The position numbers were made by a program, and so were the translations under genes. From NCBI GenBank assembly GCA_951394045.1, contig OX595995.1:1302001-1366000 (forward strand): a stretch of 64,000 nucleotides of DNA, written 5' to 3'. Positions 12,226 to 21,774 of the stretch are shown here, piece after piece. Source of the stretch: Nitzschia sp. DOCU1. Its lineage: Eukaryota > Bacillariophyta > Bacillariophyceae > Bacillariales > Bacillariaceae. How positions within the stretch are numbered: the first letter of the stretch is position 1; every line of letters starts with the position of its first letter. The notes under the pieces were generated by a model. That model was not told the origin of the DNA. It made no database searches and worked only from the letters and a program-made list of their open reading frames with translations.

Positions 12226-12445
12226 CGCGGCGGGTTCACTCACTCTTTTAACACATAATGGAACCGATTTTGACAGGATCTCGTGTGCTTTACGACTATC
12301 TAGGCTAGCGAGTAGGTTACTTTAATCTTGATCAACGTGTGGCACTACCGCACCGCGACTATTGCCACGATGAGGAGACCTTGCTCATCTATCATGCTCG
12401 GATGAGTAAGTCCTGGCATAGCCAGAGTCTTCCGCTACTACCATT

Positions 12446-13875
12446 CTAACGAAAATTTATTGCTGGATTCCAGGTCATCACTGGTTCATTTTCCCTGGCC
12501 GTCAAAATCTCACATCCCGTCTCTGTGACGACTACGGTATGCTCGAACTGTGAACTGCGCTTACCGTCAGTCGTCACAGCCGTCCAATTGTCACCCCATG
12601 TTGTATCGCCAGCTGTTCCCAAGTTTATCTTTCATCATTCACGCCAAACCGCACGAAGATAGTGTTAGAAAACATGATAGCATACCGACACGAAAAAAAC
12701 CATGGTATACAAAGTTGTGAACAGAACTCACCATGGGTTCTACCGTGAAAACATGACCGACCTTCATGGTTCCTTTAGCTTTGTTCTTATGGTAGTGAGG
12801 AACGTTTGGAATGGTGTGGAACAAGCTTCCAATGCCGTGCCCACAGTACGTACGAACGACGGAGCACTTGTTGGCCTTGGCGACCTTTTCAATAGTAGTT
12901 CCTAAGTCGCGGTACAGAGTTCCTGGCTTCACCATTGCCAAGGCGGCCGCCAAACAATCGAATGATGTTTTGATCAAGCGCTGTCCATCGTCGTCGATCT
13001 TACCCACGCCAAAGGTCTCATTCAGATCCCCATGGTATCCTCCCTGATTGTACGTAGTTACATCAACATTGACAATATCGCCATCCTGTATTTCTCGATA
13101 GTCTGGAATACCATGACAAATTACTTCATTGACGGAAGTACAAACCGATTTGGGGAAGTTGTAATAATTCAAGGGGCTCGGGTAGCAATTTCGTTCGATA
13201 CAAGCTTCATGCACAATTCGATCAATCTCATCGGTGGTAACTCCAGGTCGTAGAGCCTTGCCAGCAATATGCAAAACCTCACGTCCCATTCTGCATGCAT
13301 GACGCAACCCATACTCTCCGTCAATCTCATCCTTGGTGTAGACCCGAATCGAATTGTGGTTGGACTTGTCTTGCCGTTCCACTTCCGAAATCCCTGCCAA
13401 ATGATCGGCGTAATCTGGCTTACGGATACCTTTCGGGATGACTCTTTTGGGTGAATATAGTGCTGGGCGAAGACTGCCAGTAAAACTGTAATGTGTTGCC
13501 CAGTCTGGTAATCGCAGTTTGACCTCGGGTGGTGCATCTACTGGGCAGGAAACGCCATCGCGGGGTGGCGTCTTTCTATGCTGTGCGCTGTGACGGCAGT
13601 AAATATAATAATAAATGTTAGCGGTGGCGAGTGATACAATTCGACAGAGTAAAATTCACCCAATAGCAATGATTCATAACTTACCCTTGCGATTCAATAA
13701 TCTGTTTGGCCAGTGTATGCACTTGCTTGTGCGCAGCGTAGTTGGCTTTGAAGCAATCCTGACTACAGAAATAGGTAGGCGACAAGCCTAGCTGCATACA
13801 TTTCGGGCATGCCAAGTTTGAAGTTACTGGCTTTCCACATCCGGGAGAAGAACATACAAGACCTGACCCTGCCAT
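12446..13875 (-). CDS. MAP1: Methionine aminopeptidase 1, zinc-finger type (3 exons)
   Basis: The enzyme removes the initiator methionine from nascent proteins at the ribosome. Exons: 13875-13685, 13587-12732 and 12628-12446; introns of 97 bp (GTAAGT...CACAG) and 103 bp (GTGAGT...GAAAG) keep the frame, giving 409 residues. Exon 1 is the eukaryote-specific C6H2 zinc finger ([30 protein letters not shown]), which in yeast and human MetAP1 associates with ribosomes. The catalytic part contains [48 protein letters not shown] (first metal Asp), [10 protein letters not shown] (second Asp), YCGHGIG (His), FTVEPM (Glu) and [11 protein letters not shown] (last Glu). All five metal ligands of the pita-bread fold are present. 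Length is close to human MetAP1 (386). The downstream neighbour on this strand is the DUF6824 gene, convergent, about 220 bp away. Confidence 0.96.
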
Positions 13876-14818
13876 GCTGATGGATCAATACTTTACACAC
13901 ACGGGGATCGGATTTTGACACTGCTGAAATAATAGCAGACTGCACCGATAATACCTCTTGTTTCGCGACGGTGTACAACCCAGGAAGGCTTCAGGGCGCT
14001 CCAACAAGAGATGAAGACAACGAACCGACGATGTGATGGAGTACAAACGATGCAAATGTGAATGAGAGACTTCGCTCCCATGTCTGCCATCCGCCATGCC
14101 GTAGTTGTGGTAATGGAGGGTGTGGATCGCGCCATACGGACGGGATGCAAGACGGTACAAACAAAGGACTTATTCGACTAGTTCAATCTGTGGTCCATGT
14201 TTGCGTGGTTGGGCTCACGTGTCTGAAACATTTAAGGGAAATGGTACTCCGTTTTCGACTCCGAGCACTACCATATGTTCTCCGATTCAAAAAATCTCGC
14301 TAATGGGACTTCTATGCCTAACAAGACAGCCCAGGTTTCTCGGTCGGGAACAGGATACCCCAAAGAACAGCACATCCACAGTCAAACGGATAGGGCACAG
14401 AATGTGACCAGCGACAAACAAACAGAACAAACCCGCCACATGGCCCCATTTTGTGGTGGGAATCTGCAGAACGCCCAAGTGGTTCAATGAACCTTTTCTG
14501 TACGATTTGTACCAATTCTTACGGGTGATGCCACAAAAGTCCGAATCTCGAATTGGGGGGAGAAATGGGACCTCGCCTACTGCGAGTTCTACTCAAGGCT
14601 ATGTTGCTATCTCTGCTCTGGAATGTGGAAAAATCTCGGCGATTGATGGGCGGAGGGATTCGTGTAAGGTGATGACCGTGATTTCAACGAAAAGAAATGT
14701 CGATCACTGCATTGAGATCGTGAGGCTTTGAAAGACTCATCGCCTCATAAAACTTTTCTCCGAGCAGTCTTCCTTTGGTGGCTCTTCTTGAATCTTTATC
14801 TGCTCCGATTGTCTGATC
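13876..14818. other. Intergenic between two divergent genes
   Basis: About 0.94 kb separates the starts of the methionine aminopeptidase (minus) and ATP-grasp (plus) genes, so it should hold both promoters. No conserved frame, RNA gene or repeat was recognised. Confidence 0.5.
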
Positions 14819-16373
14819 ATGCCGCCCCACCGAGAAAAGCTTCCCGTCCTCGTTGCTGAGAGCCCTTCTGTGGCCGTCCACGGAACTGGGGCGGAAACGG
14901 CAACGCCTGTGTTGTACCAAATCGGAGATGATTCTGACCTGCCCACCGTGGTTCTCGTTGACCCCTTGTCGACGGGGGTGCTCCTCCAAGGCCGTGTTTT
15001 CGCTCTTGGCTACCGAGTGATAGTCGTCTGGAGCGACCGCAGCCAGGAGGCGTCTCGAGAAAAGCACTTTGCCAACTCTGGCTATTCCAAGGAGGATTTT
15101 GCCGGAAGCATTGTGCACCGGGCGGACTCCCCGATCGAGGAAACGGTCAACCAAGTCCTTGCCATCACCACTAACATCGTGGCAGTGATGTGTGGCTCTG
15201 AACACGGCGTCCTTTTGGAAGACGCGCTCGCCGAGGGCCTTTGTGCCGCCCTGGGTGTCTCGCACATCAAGTCCAGCGGCATGCATTCGCGACAAACCAA
15301 GGTCGACAAGCATGCCCAAGCGAACACTATTCGAAAAGCAGGCTTGGCGGCTATTCGTGAAACGCTTGCCCACTCTGAAGAGGACGTCGAAAAGTTCTTG
15401 GAAACAGTTGCTGGCAACCCTGACCAGTCGTTCGTCGTCAAGCCTCAAACGGGGGCTGGCTCAGTCGGTGTCACATTTTGCGCTTCGGCTGACGCTGTTA
15501 GAGCTGCATACGCCAAGATCATTGCCGGAGAGCACAAGGCTCACTGCAAGCACAAGTACAAGCATTACACTAAGGCTGGAGTCCTTTTGCAAGAATACCT
15601 TAAGGGTACCGAGTATATCGTGAACTCGGTCATTCGTAATGGAGAGATCCGAACTACTGCTATGTTCAAGTACGGTGAGTTAACTGGGGCTTGCGGGGGT
15701 CGGACGAGTATGTTATTTTTCTTTCATGTGGCTAACTCGTCGGTTTTTCTTCTCTCGTCGGACAACAGATAAGCGCCCTTGCAACGGCGCCGCCTTTGTG
15801 TGTTTCAGCAAGGAACTGATGGTTGTCGGTCAATCGCCTGAGCTTGAAGAGATTGTCGAGTACGCAGAAAATGTATTGCGGGCAGTCGGCTTCCAAAATG
15901 GAGCCATTCACGCAGAAATCATGTACACAGCAGACCGTGGTCCAGTTTTGGTCGAACTCAACTGTCGCTTGCATGGAGGAAACGGCGCGTGGGTCCGTCC
16001 AGCAAACGAGTGCATGGGTTACGATCAGCTTTCTGTGTTCATGGATGCGTACCTCTACGAAGGAAAGAATCTCTGGAGCGTTATCCCTGCTCGGCCGACG
16101 GCGTGCCACGCCTTCTGCCAGCAAGTTAAGATGCGATCCTTTGTTGAGGGAGAGCTTAAGCGGGTCATTCCAGAACAATGGGCCCGAATTGAGGCATTGC
16201 CATCCTATTTGGAGCACAGCTTCCAGGTGAAGCCGGGTGAGCAGATCATCAAGACGGTGGACATGCCATCCGTCCCGGGTGAGATCACTCTCGTCCACAA
16301 GGATAAGGATATCCTCGCTAGAGACTACGAAGCGGTCAACCTCATTCTTGCGGAAGGCATCTTTGAAGTTTAA
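14819..16373 (+). CDS. ATP-grasp domain enzyme (2 exons)
   Basis: Exons 14819-15674 and 15769-16373 join in frame (donor GTGAGT, acceptor ACAACAG, 94-bp intron), giving 486 residues. The intron splits the Asp codon of KYDKRP. The protein has a pre-ATP-grasp N-terminal domain (VVLVDPLSTGVLL, GYRVIVVWSD, residues ~40-85) and an ATP-grasp fold: SFVVKPQTGAGSVGV is the nucleotide-binding Lys and glycine loop, LLQEYLKGTEYIVNSV the adenine-side strand, and VLVELNCRLHGGNGAW the Mg-binding Glu/Asn segment. Such enzymes couple a carboxylate to an amine or thiol through an acyl phosphate. The overall layout resembles amino-acid/peptide ligases of the carbamoyl-phosphate-synthase-like group. The substrate cannot be read from the sequence. 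No targeting peptide is obvious, so a cytosolic location is likely. Confidence 0.88.
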
Positions 16374-17520
16374 AAGGGCACAGTGACGGAAACTGTGATG
16401 TCGCAGACGTTCACCACGTTAGTGGACGGCTAGCAAGCGGAAACTATTTGTACCATTATTTTGAAAAAATGTATTTTGGCCATGCCAACAAGAGGAGGAC
16501 TAGAGCAACAACAAGCCACCGAGCCTCGAGTTGGCACTACATAGACTGATCTTGATGTAATTCGTTCATAATTGAAACTCCATAAAAATGCTTGTACCAC
16601 AATGCTCTACCAGCCAGTAGAATATCAGAACGGAATCCTATTGTGATCTTGACCTGCTGAATCGGCATGCTACGGGAAATGTCAACGCCAGAACAGCTTA
16701 TTGAAGGATTCATGGCGATCACCGCGTTGCGGTTTCTGTTGCTGGTTAGCTAGTCGTATTCCGTTCCGTTGTCTACTCTATTAATACAAGCTTGTATTAG
16801 GTTTAGGTCAACGCAGTGAGAAATAGTGGTGCTGTCCCCCTTCGTCTAGCACGCAGCGGTACATTGCGTACCGTTGATTGCCACCAACAACGGGGGCTAC
16901 TACGATATGCTGCTCATCGGGGCAGCATGGCGTCGTGCTGGTGTTGATACGCCATGCTGGGATCACCCCATCGGGTAGACATTAATTGCTAGCTAGATTA
17001 GACTAGCGGTAGTCGTAGAACTTCCCTCTCCTATTGCCTATTCATTACTAGTTACTAAGTGTCGGACTTCTGGTTATGAATGGTGGTGCATGCTTCTCTG
17101 CTGAGGCCTGAATGACTGTTGGGCGGGGTGCTGGCGTCCTCGCCTTCCGAATTGTGGATGCTCGTCGGGGTGCCGCGAGGGAAGGGACATGGGAAGCCCA
17201 GATGGACTCCTGACCCGCGGGCAGACGATCATAGGTTTGTTTATGAGTACGTAGTGCTACTACAATTATACATATCCAATCAATCGGTGGTGGCGGGCGG
17301 GCGGGATCGCGCATCCAGGATAGTCAATTGTCGTGGTGGTGGTCTATGTTGTCGATGACGCAGAAAACGACGAATACCAAACTTGATATCACAATGGATC
17401 ATAATTTACAATAGCACAATACATGCACCGCTATCCCTATCCAACAGCGCCGGAGGTGCGGTAAACCAGGCGTCACCATGACGTCTAGTATTCACATAAG
17501 ATGCAACAGTCATCCTTTTC
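16374..17520. other. Intergenic between convergent genes
   Basis: About 1.15 kb lies downstream of the ATP-grasp gene and of the cyclase gene. It holds both 3' regions, an AT-rich part near 16770-16800 (ATTAATACAAGCTTGTATTA, near-palindromic) and no coding frame I can support. Confidence 0.5.
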
Positions 17521-19236
17521 TCACTCCACCCGACTACTCCCAGACCTTTTCATCTTGGGAATAAACTGGGAAAGGACATTTGAAATTCGCTTTCCGCGTT
17601 TTGTTCGCTGCTTACTTGTTCCTTCTTCATCAAAGCGAAATGAGCTGCTGAGACCGGCAAGCATCTTCGGTTTGGCAAAGAATGTTACCATCGTTCCCTT
17701 TGACTTGATGTCCATCTCTCCTCCCCATTCGAAGTCGAAAGCGTCTGAACAGACGTGCTTCACTTTGTCGTACGCCACTTCAGTCATGTGCACGCATCCT
17801 GGTCTGCCATGAGACTCCATGCGAGAAGCTGTGTTGACCGCATCGCCCCAGACGTCGAATGCAAACCGTTTCACCCCAAGAACTCCGGCTATGACCGGTC
17901 CAACATGAATTCCGACGCGAATCTGGAAGTTGGTTCCACTGTTATGGTTGACAGCATCAACAATATCAAACATATCGCCTGCAAGACGAAGGAGCTCCGC
18001 AGTATCAGCATTGTCGACGCCGTCAACTTCCTCTTTCTTGGCGCCTTTTTCAATGCCTCCAACTACCATGTATGCGTCACCAATGGTCTTTATCTTGGTA
18101 AGTTTTCGTTTCTCTACGGCCTGGTCAGTGAGATGGAAAAAGTCTTGGAGGAACTTCTCTATCACAATGTCGGAAGACATGGTTGCCGCCGCCTTGGTAA
18201 AACCTACCACATCTGCAAATAACAAGCCGACTTCTTTGTGCCGATCAATAATGGGATGTTCGCCCATCTGTTGAAGGAAGAGGGCGGTCAGTCAAGGAAT
18301 GTTTGTCAAAGTAGACTTTGCAAACTCAGAATTTCAACTTACCTTGATGCGTTTGGCGATCGTCGGCGGTAGAATATTGTGTAAGAGTCCTTCCGATCGT
18401 TTAAATTCTTGCTCTAGAGCCTGAGCAAAGAAAACGGCAGCGGCAAATACAATCGTCATGACACCAACAATGTTCATGGTCCAAAAGAAGAGTTGTTCCA
18501 TATTGCCGTCGTTCTTGTAGAAGTCATACCCGATGAGCGAAAGCGTGCAAACAAGGAACACATTGAACCAGATTATGGACTCTTTCGACGATCGGAAGAA
18601 AGCAGCTCCGAGGGGAGCAAGAAATGACCATAATACTACTCCACCCGAAGCCTCCAAACCGCCCATGGTAGAATGGACCATGTACGGCAATAATAAGATC
18701 AAGATGAGCTGTACAACCACAAAATTTTCGTAGGACCCTTCAAAGGCCAAGGTAGACATCGCTCCTGATACGCAAACATAATACGTGACTGGGCAGAGGC
18801 AAGCCATCGTGTGACCCATGAAATAAAACATGGCCGCCCAAACGACGCAAGCGCCAAGTTTCAAAATACAAATGAGCATGAATGTCGCTCGCTTCGCTAG
18901 TTCTTGTGGAGAAGTATCGGCCGGGGAGCCTAGTGAATCAAACAATCGCAAAAAGCGGTGAGGCAATCATTCTTTAACAATCGGCTTTTACCTGATCCGT
19001 TCAGTTAGATTCTCACCTCGAATGGCCAGTTTATCCCACAACCAGAGCGTGCGTTGCTCATCTTTGCGGCCATATTTGCTTCCACCATAAGTGGAGTAGA
19101 TGTCAAGGGTTGATCGGCGTGTGCTGTCCCTCGAGAATTGGGTTGTTGAGCTAACACTGCTATCATCACTGTGATCATGTTCCGAGACGGGCACGCAGTC
19201 TGGGCCATCGTGCTGTGCAAGCTGTCCTGGAATCAT
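17521..19236 (-). CDS. Membrane class III nucleotidyl cyclase, predicted adenylate cyclase (3 exons)
   Basis: Exons 19236-19017, 18929-18343 and 18267-17521 join in frame to 517 residues (introns of 87 bp and 75 bp, both GT...AG). After a Ser/Arg-rich N-terminus of about 75 residues there are six hydrophobic segments (residues ~85-245), then a linker helix (SEGLLHNILPPTIAKRIK) as seen before many class III catalytic domains. The catalytic domain (about 270-470) has both metal-binding Asp residues, D288 in LLFADVVGFT and D333 in TIGDAYM. Purine-selecting residues are K329 (KIKTIGD) and D407 (FDVWGDAV), the Lys/Asp pair of adenylate cyclases rather than the Glu/Cys of guanylate cyclases. N414 and R418 of AVNTASRM are the transition-state pair. 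So an active, homodimeric cAMP-forming enzyme is predicted. No receptor domain is fused to it. The double-PDE gene starts 2.5 kb away, divergently. Confidence 0.92.
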
Positions 19237-20777
19237 GGCCAGGCTTCACTGTTTCCCGAGCGACGGATCCCGTGAATAGATTTCAAGAAATGATGCAAAA
19301 CGTCGCAACACGCTACTCGTTTGTTGATTCTACGGTGCTGCTGGTGGTATTGTTCAAGAAGGGAGTTGACGGTATCGATCATAAGAGTAATGATACGATC
19401 CTCGCCATTGTGCGTTGCATGGATGTGGGACTTTGCCGGCAGCGGCGGGTGTCTGGGCAGCGTTTCCGCCGTCGTTTGTTCTGTTGGCAGTCTTGAGAAA
19501 GTGGGGCTTTCAAGAACCGTCTTGATGCGGGATGCTTGATGATTCTCTGCTGACTGTTGTGTCCGCATACTTAATTGCGGCTTCATCCTTGCCTTCTGCG
19601 GCCTTCGTCAATGAAGGCTTTGATTATTAGAAGATCATGGAGGGTATTATTGATCTACTTAAGCTACATTGAAAGATTTCAAAGTTCTTTAAAGATTTCT
19701 GAATACGCTTCTAAAACGAGTCCGAGGCAATTGTGGTGTGGCAGTGAGATTTTATCCTTCGAGACAACCATATTCGTATCGTTAAATAAAGGGGCCCTAT
19801 TACTGTCTTAACATCAATGAAATGCAGGCGAAAAACGTATCAATCGTGGATCGTAGAAATTCGGCCTCTTGTGTCAATCTGTGAGCAAGTGTTTCTCTGA
19901 CTCCCAAGACCCGGTCGATCGTTTGATGCAACACCCTTTCGGCCCCGACGCCCGCTCTACTAAGGCAAACAAACGACAATATTGTTGGGACTTGCGCTGT
20001 AGTGGTTAAAGAGGGTCACGACGTTCATCGGTTGTCGCCTCGCGTCAGCAGTCCAGCCTCTAGTCTGCTGTGGTCCGCGGCGGCGGCCTAATTCTCGCGA
20101 TGTTCTTACTATTGGACCATGCACTCTTTCGGTCCCGACACCCTCGACAAGCAAAAACAGTGTTGTTGGGGTGTGTGTTCTAGTAGTTAAAAGAGCGCTT
20201 GGACATTCGTCACATTGTCGTCGCCTCACCTCATCCCCGACTCGTGGCCTACTTCTCGCGATATTCGTCTTACTACTATTGGATCATGCTGCGAGAACGT
20301 TTTTACTTCGTAGTGGGGCTTCTGAACGATATCTAGTACAATGCAATGGTCATTCCTGGAGCCGTACGAATGTGGGATTGTGTGGCAGTTCCACGTTGTG
20401 GTGTCCGCGGATGTTTCGTCTGTCATCTTGATGATTGTTCTTCTGGGCGAGCAAATGGCGACCGTAGGCGGGGTTTCTCGCTCTAGCACAAAAATCGACC
20501 ATGCCTGTATTCTAATTGTTCCAAACTTTCTTATTTTACTGCGGTGTAAAATTCATGGCAAAGAAACGGAACTGGAGACATCGTTTCCTGACACATCGTC
20601 GAATCGAGCATTCTCCACGCCAAAAGTTATACCCAGAGTCCTCGATTTTTCGACCTTGTAAACGGATTTCTACATCCATGAGTTGTCGACTCTTGAATCG
20701 CCGAGAGCAGGCTAGAACGAACTTGGTTCAAGAAGTACCAGGGTGGTGGCATCAACGGTGCTGCAACCACCATGCTA
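19237..20777. other. Intergenic, no supported gene
   Basis: About 1.5 kb lies upstream of the cyclase. No frame shows a domain or persuasive composition. It contains a diverged tandem repeat listed separately (19937-20287). Confidence 0.5.
19937..20287. repeat. Diverged tandem duplication, two units of about 160-190 bp
   Basis: Unit A (19937-20121) and unit B (20127-20287) share the ordered blocks TTTCGGYCCCGACRCC, ACARTRTTGTTGGG, GTAGTKGTTAAA, GTCGCCTC, a CTCGCGATRTTC block and ATTGGAYCATGC, with small indels between them. They are an old tandem duplication of unknown role. Confidence 0.7.
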
Positions 20778-21137
20778 TTATGCAGAATCCTGATCCTCTT
20801 CCACTTGATCGTTGGTGTCGGGAGCGTCTTCCGCGGGAATTTCAGTGGCATTATTGGTGGGTTGCTCCGCAGTGTCGTCGCCGTTTCCTTCTTCGGGTCC
20901 TTCTCCAGCAGTTTCAGGTGATGATTCTTCTTCGGCTACCTGCTGGAGGACAGCAGTTTCGCCTGGAGTTGGCAGCGCAGTGACTTGAAAATCCGCCCCA
21001 ACACGCGTCTGTTTCTTCCCATGGAACGCTAGCCACTCATGTTTATTGCGCTTGCTTTCCGGTTCGTCTGCAATCTGCGGTGGTTCGTGCTGTGCTGCAG
21101 CAGCGGTGCTGTCCTTGGTGTTTTCTTCGTCCACCAT
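20778..21137 (-). CDS. Small acidic protein, unrecognised
   Basis: An intact 119-residue frame begins with ATG at 21137. The middle (residues ~30-60, KHEWLAFHGKKQTRVGADFQ) is basic and looks ordered. Both ends are low complexity: Ala/Glu at the N-terminus and a strongly acidic Glu/Asp/Pro tail. The RVGADFQ piece is faintly like the start of ELM2 domains, but this is too short to rely on. I cannot assign a function. It might be a short nuclear protein or a chance frame favoured by composition. Confidence 0.45.
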   Translation of the reverse strand: MVDEENTKDSTAAAAQHEPPQIADEPESKRNKHEWLAFHGKKQTRVGADFQVTALPTPGETAVLQQVAEEESSPETAGEGPEEGNGDDTAEQPTNNATEIPAEDAPDTNDQVEEDQDSA

Positions 21138-21774
21138 GTTACTATATTATTTTCTGTTTTTTGGCTGGGCACTGCAACTGTACTATGCGCAAACTTTTAG
21201 ATTGGGTTTGTGCTGATCGATAGGGTGGCTGGAAACGCCAAAATGCGTACAGTGTCAACGATAATGAAGCCTTATGATAGGTATGTCATCGTCGAGATCC
21301 TCGCTCTGCTGTAGCCTCCCCCCTTGTTTCGCTGCTTTTGCGTTGATGGCTTCGACCGTCAGTGCGCCGTCCCGCTTGCTTCTGTTGGATCTTTTTGACT
21401 TTGCGCGCCGGGCGTTTCGGATGATCTCTCCCTCCGATCCTTTGATTCGCCATATCCATTGAAATCCATTAGACAAATTGGATGGAAGTGTCAAAACGCG
21501 AACTCTCATAACCAAAAAGGCCCAAAGAAAATGTCAGTGACTTTTGATCCGTCGAACATTTCTACATACTTTCATACGAAAATGACCGGCGAACCACAAA
21601 GGGAACAACGAAAGAATTGTAGTCGCTATCAAGCGCAAACAACGAGAAACATCAACACAGCGACACGGCAACACATACATCGACCCGTCTCGTCGATATC
21701 TTCACATTTCCCCCCTGGACCTGCTTCTATAACTCCTATTTCTTACGATACCTTTCGGTGCTGCTACTTTGAAG
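21138..21774. other. Intergenic upstream of the double PDE
   Basis: About 0.64 kb between divergent genes. A basic 86-codon minus-strand frame (21515-21255) lies here, with no ATG-supported start and no domain, so I did not call it. The part next to 21775 should hold the PDE promoter and leader. Confidence 0.45.

Noticed and set aside
14684..15448. Long minus-strand frame opposite the ATP-grasp gene
   Set aside because: Antisense shadow of a well-supported coding exon; no independent domain.
17521..19236. Guanylate cyclase assignment
   Set aside because: Purine-selecting positions are Lys and Asp, not Glu and Cys, so ATP is the better predicted substrate.
21255..21515. Basic 86-codon minus-strand frame
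   Set aside because: Composition-driven, no ATG-supported start at its end, no domain.
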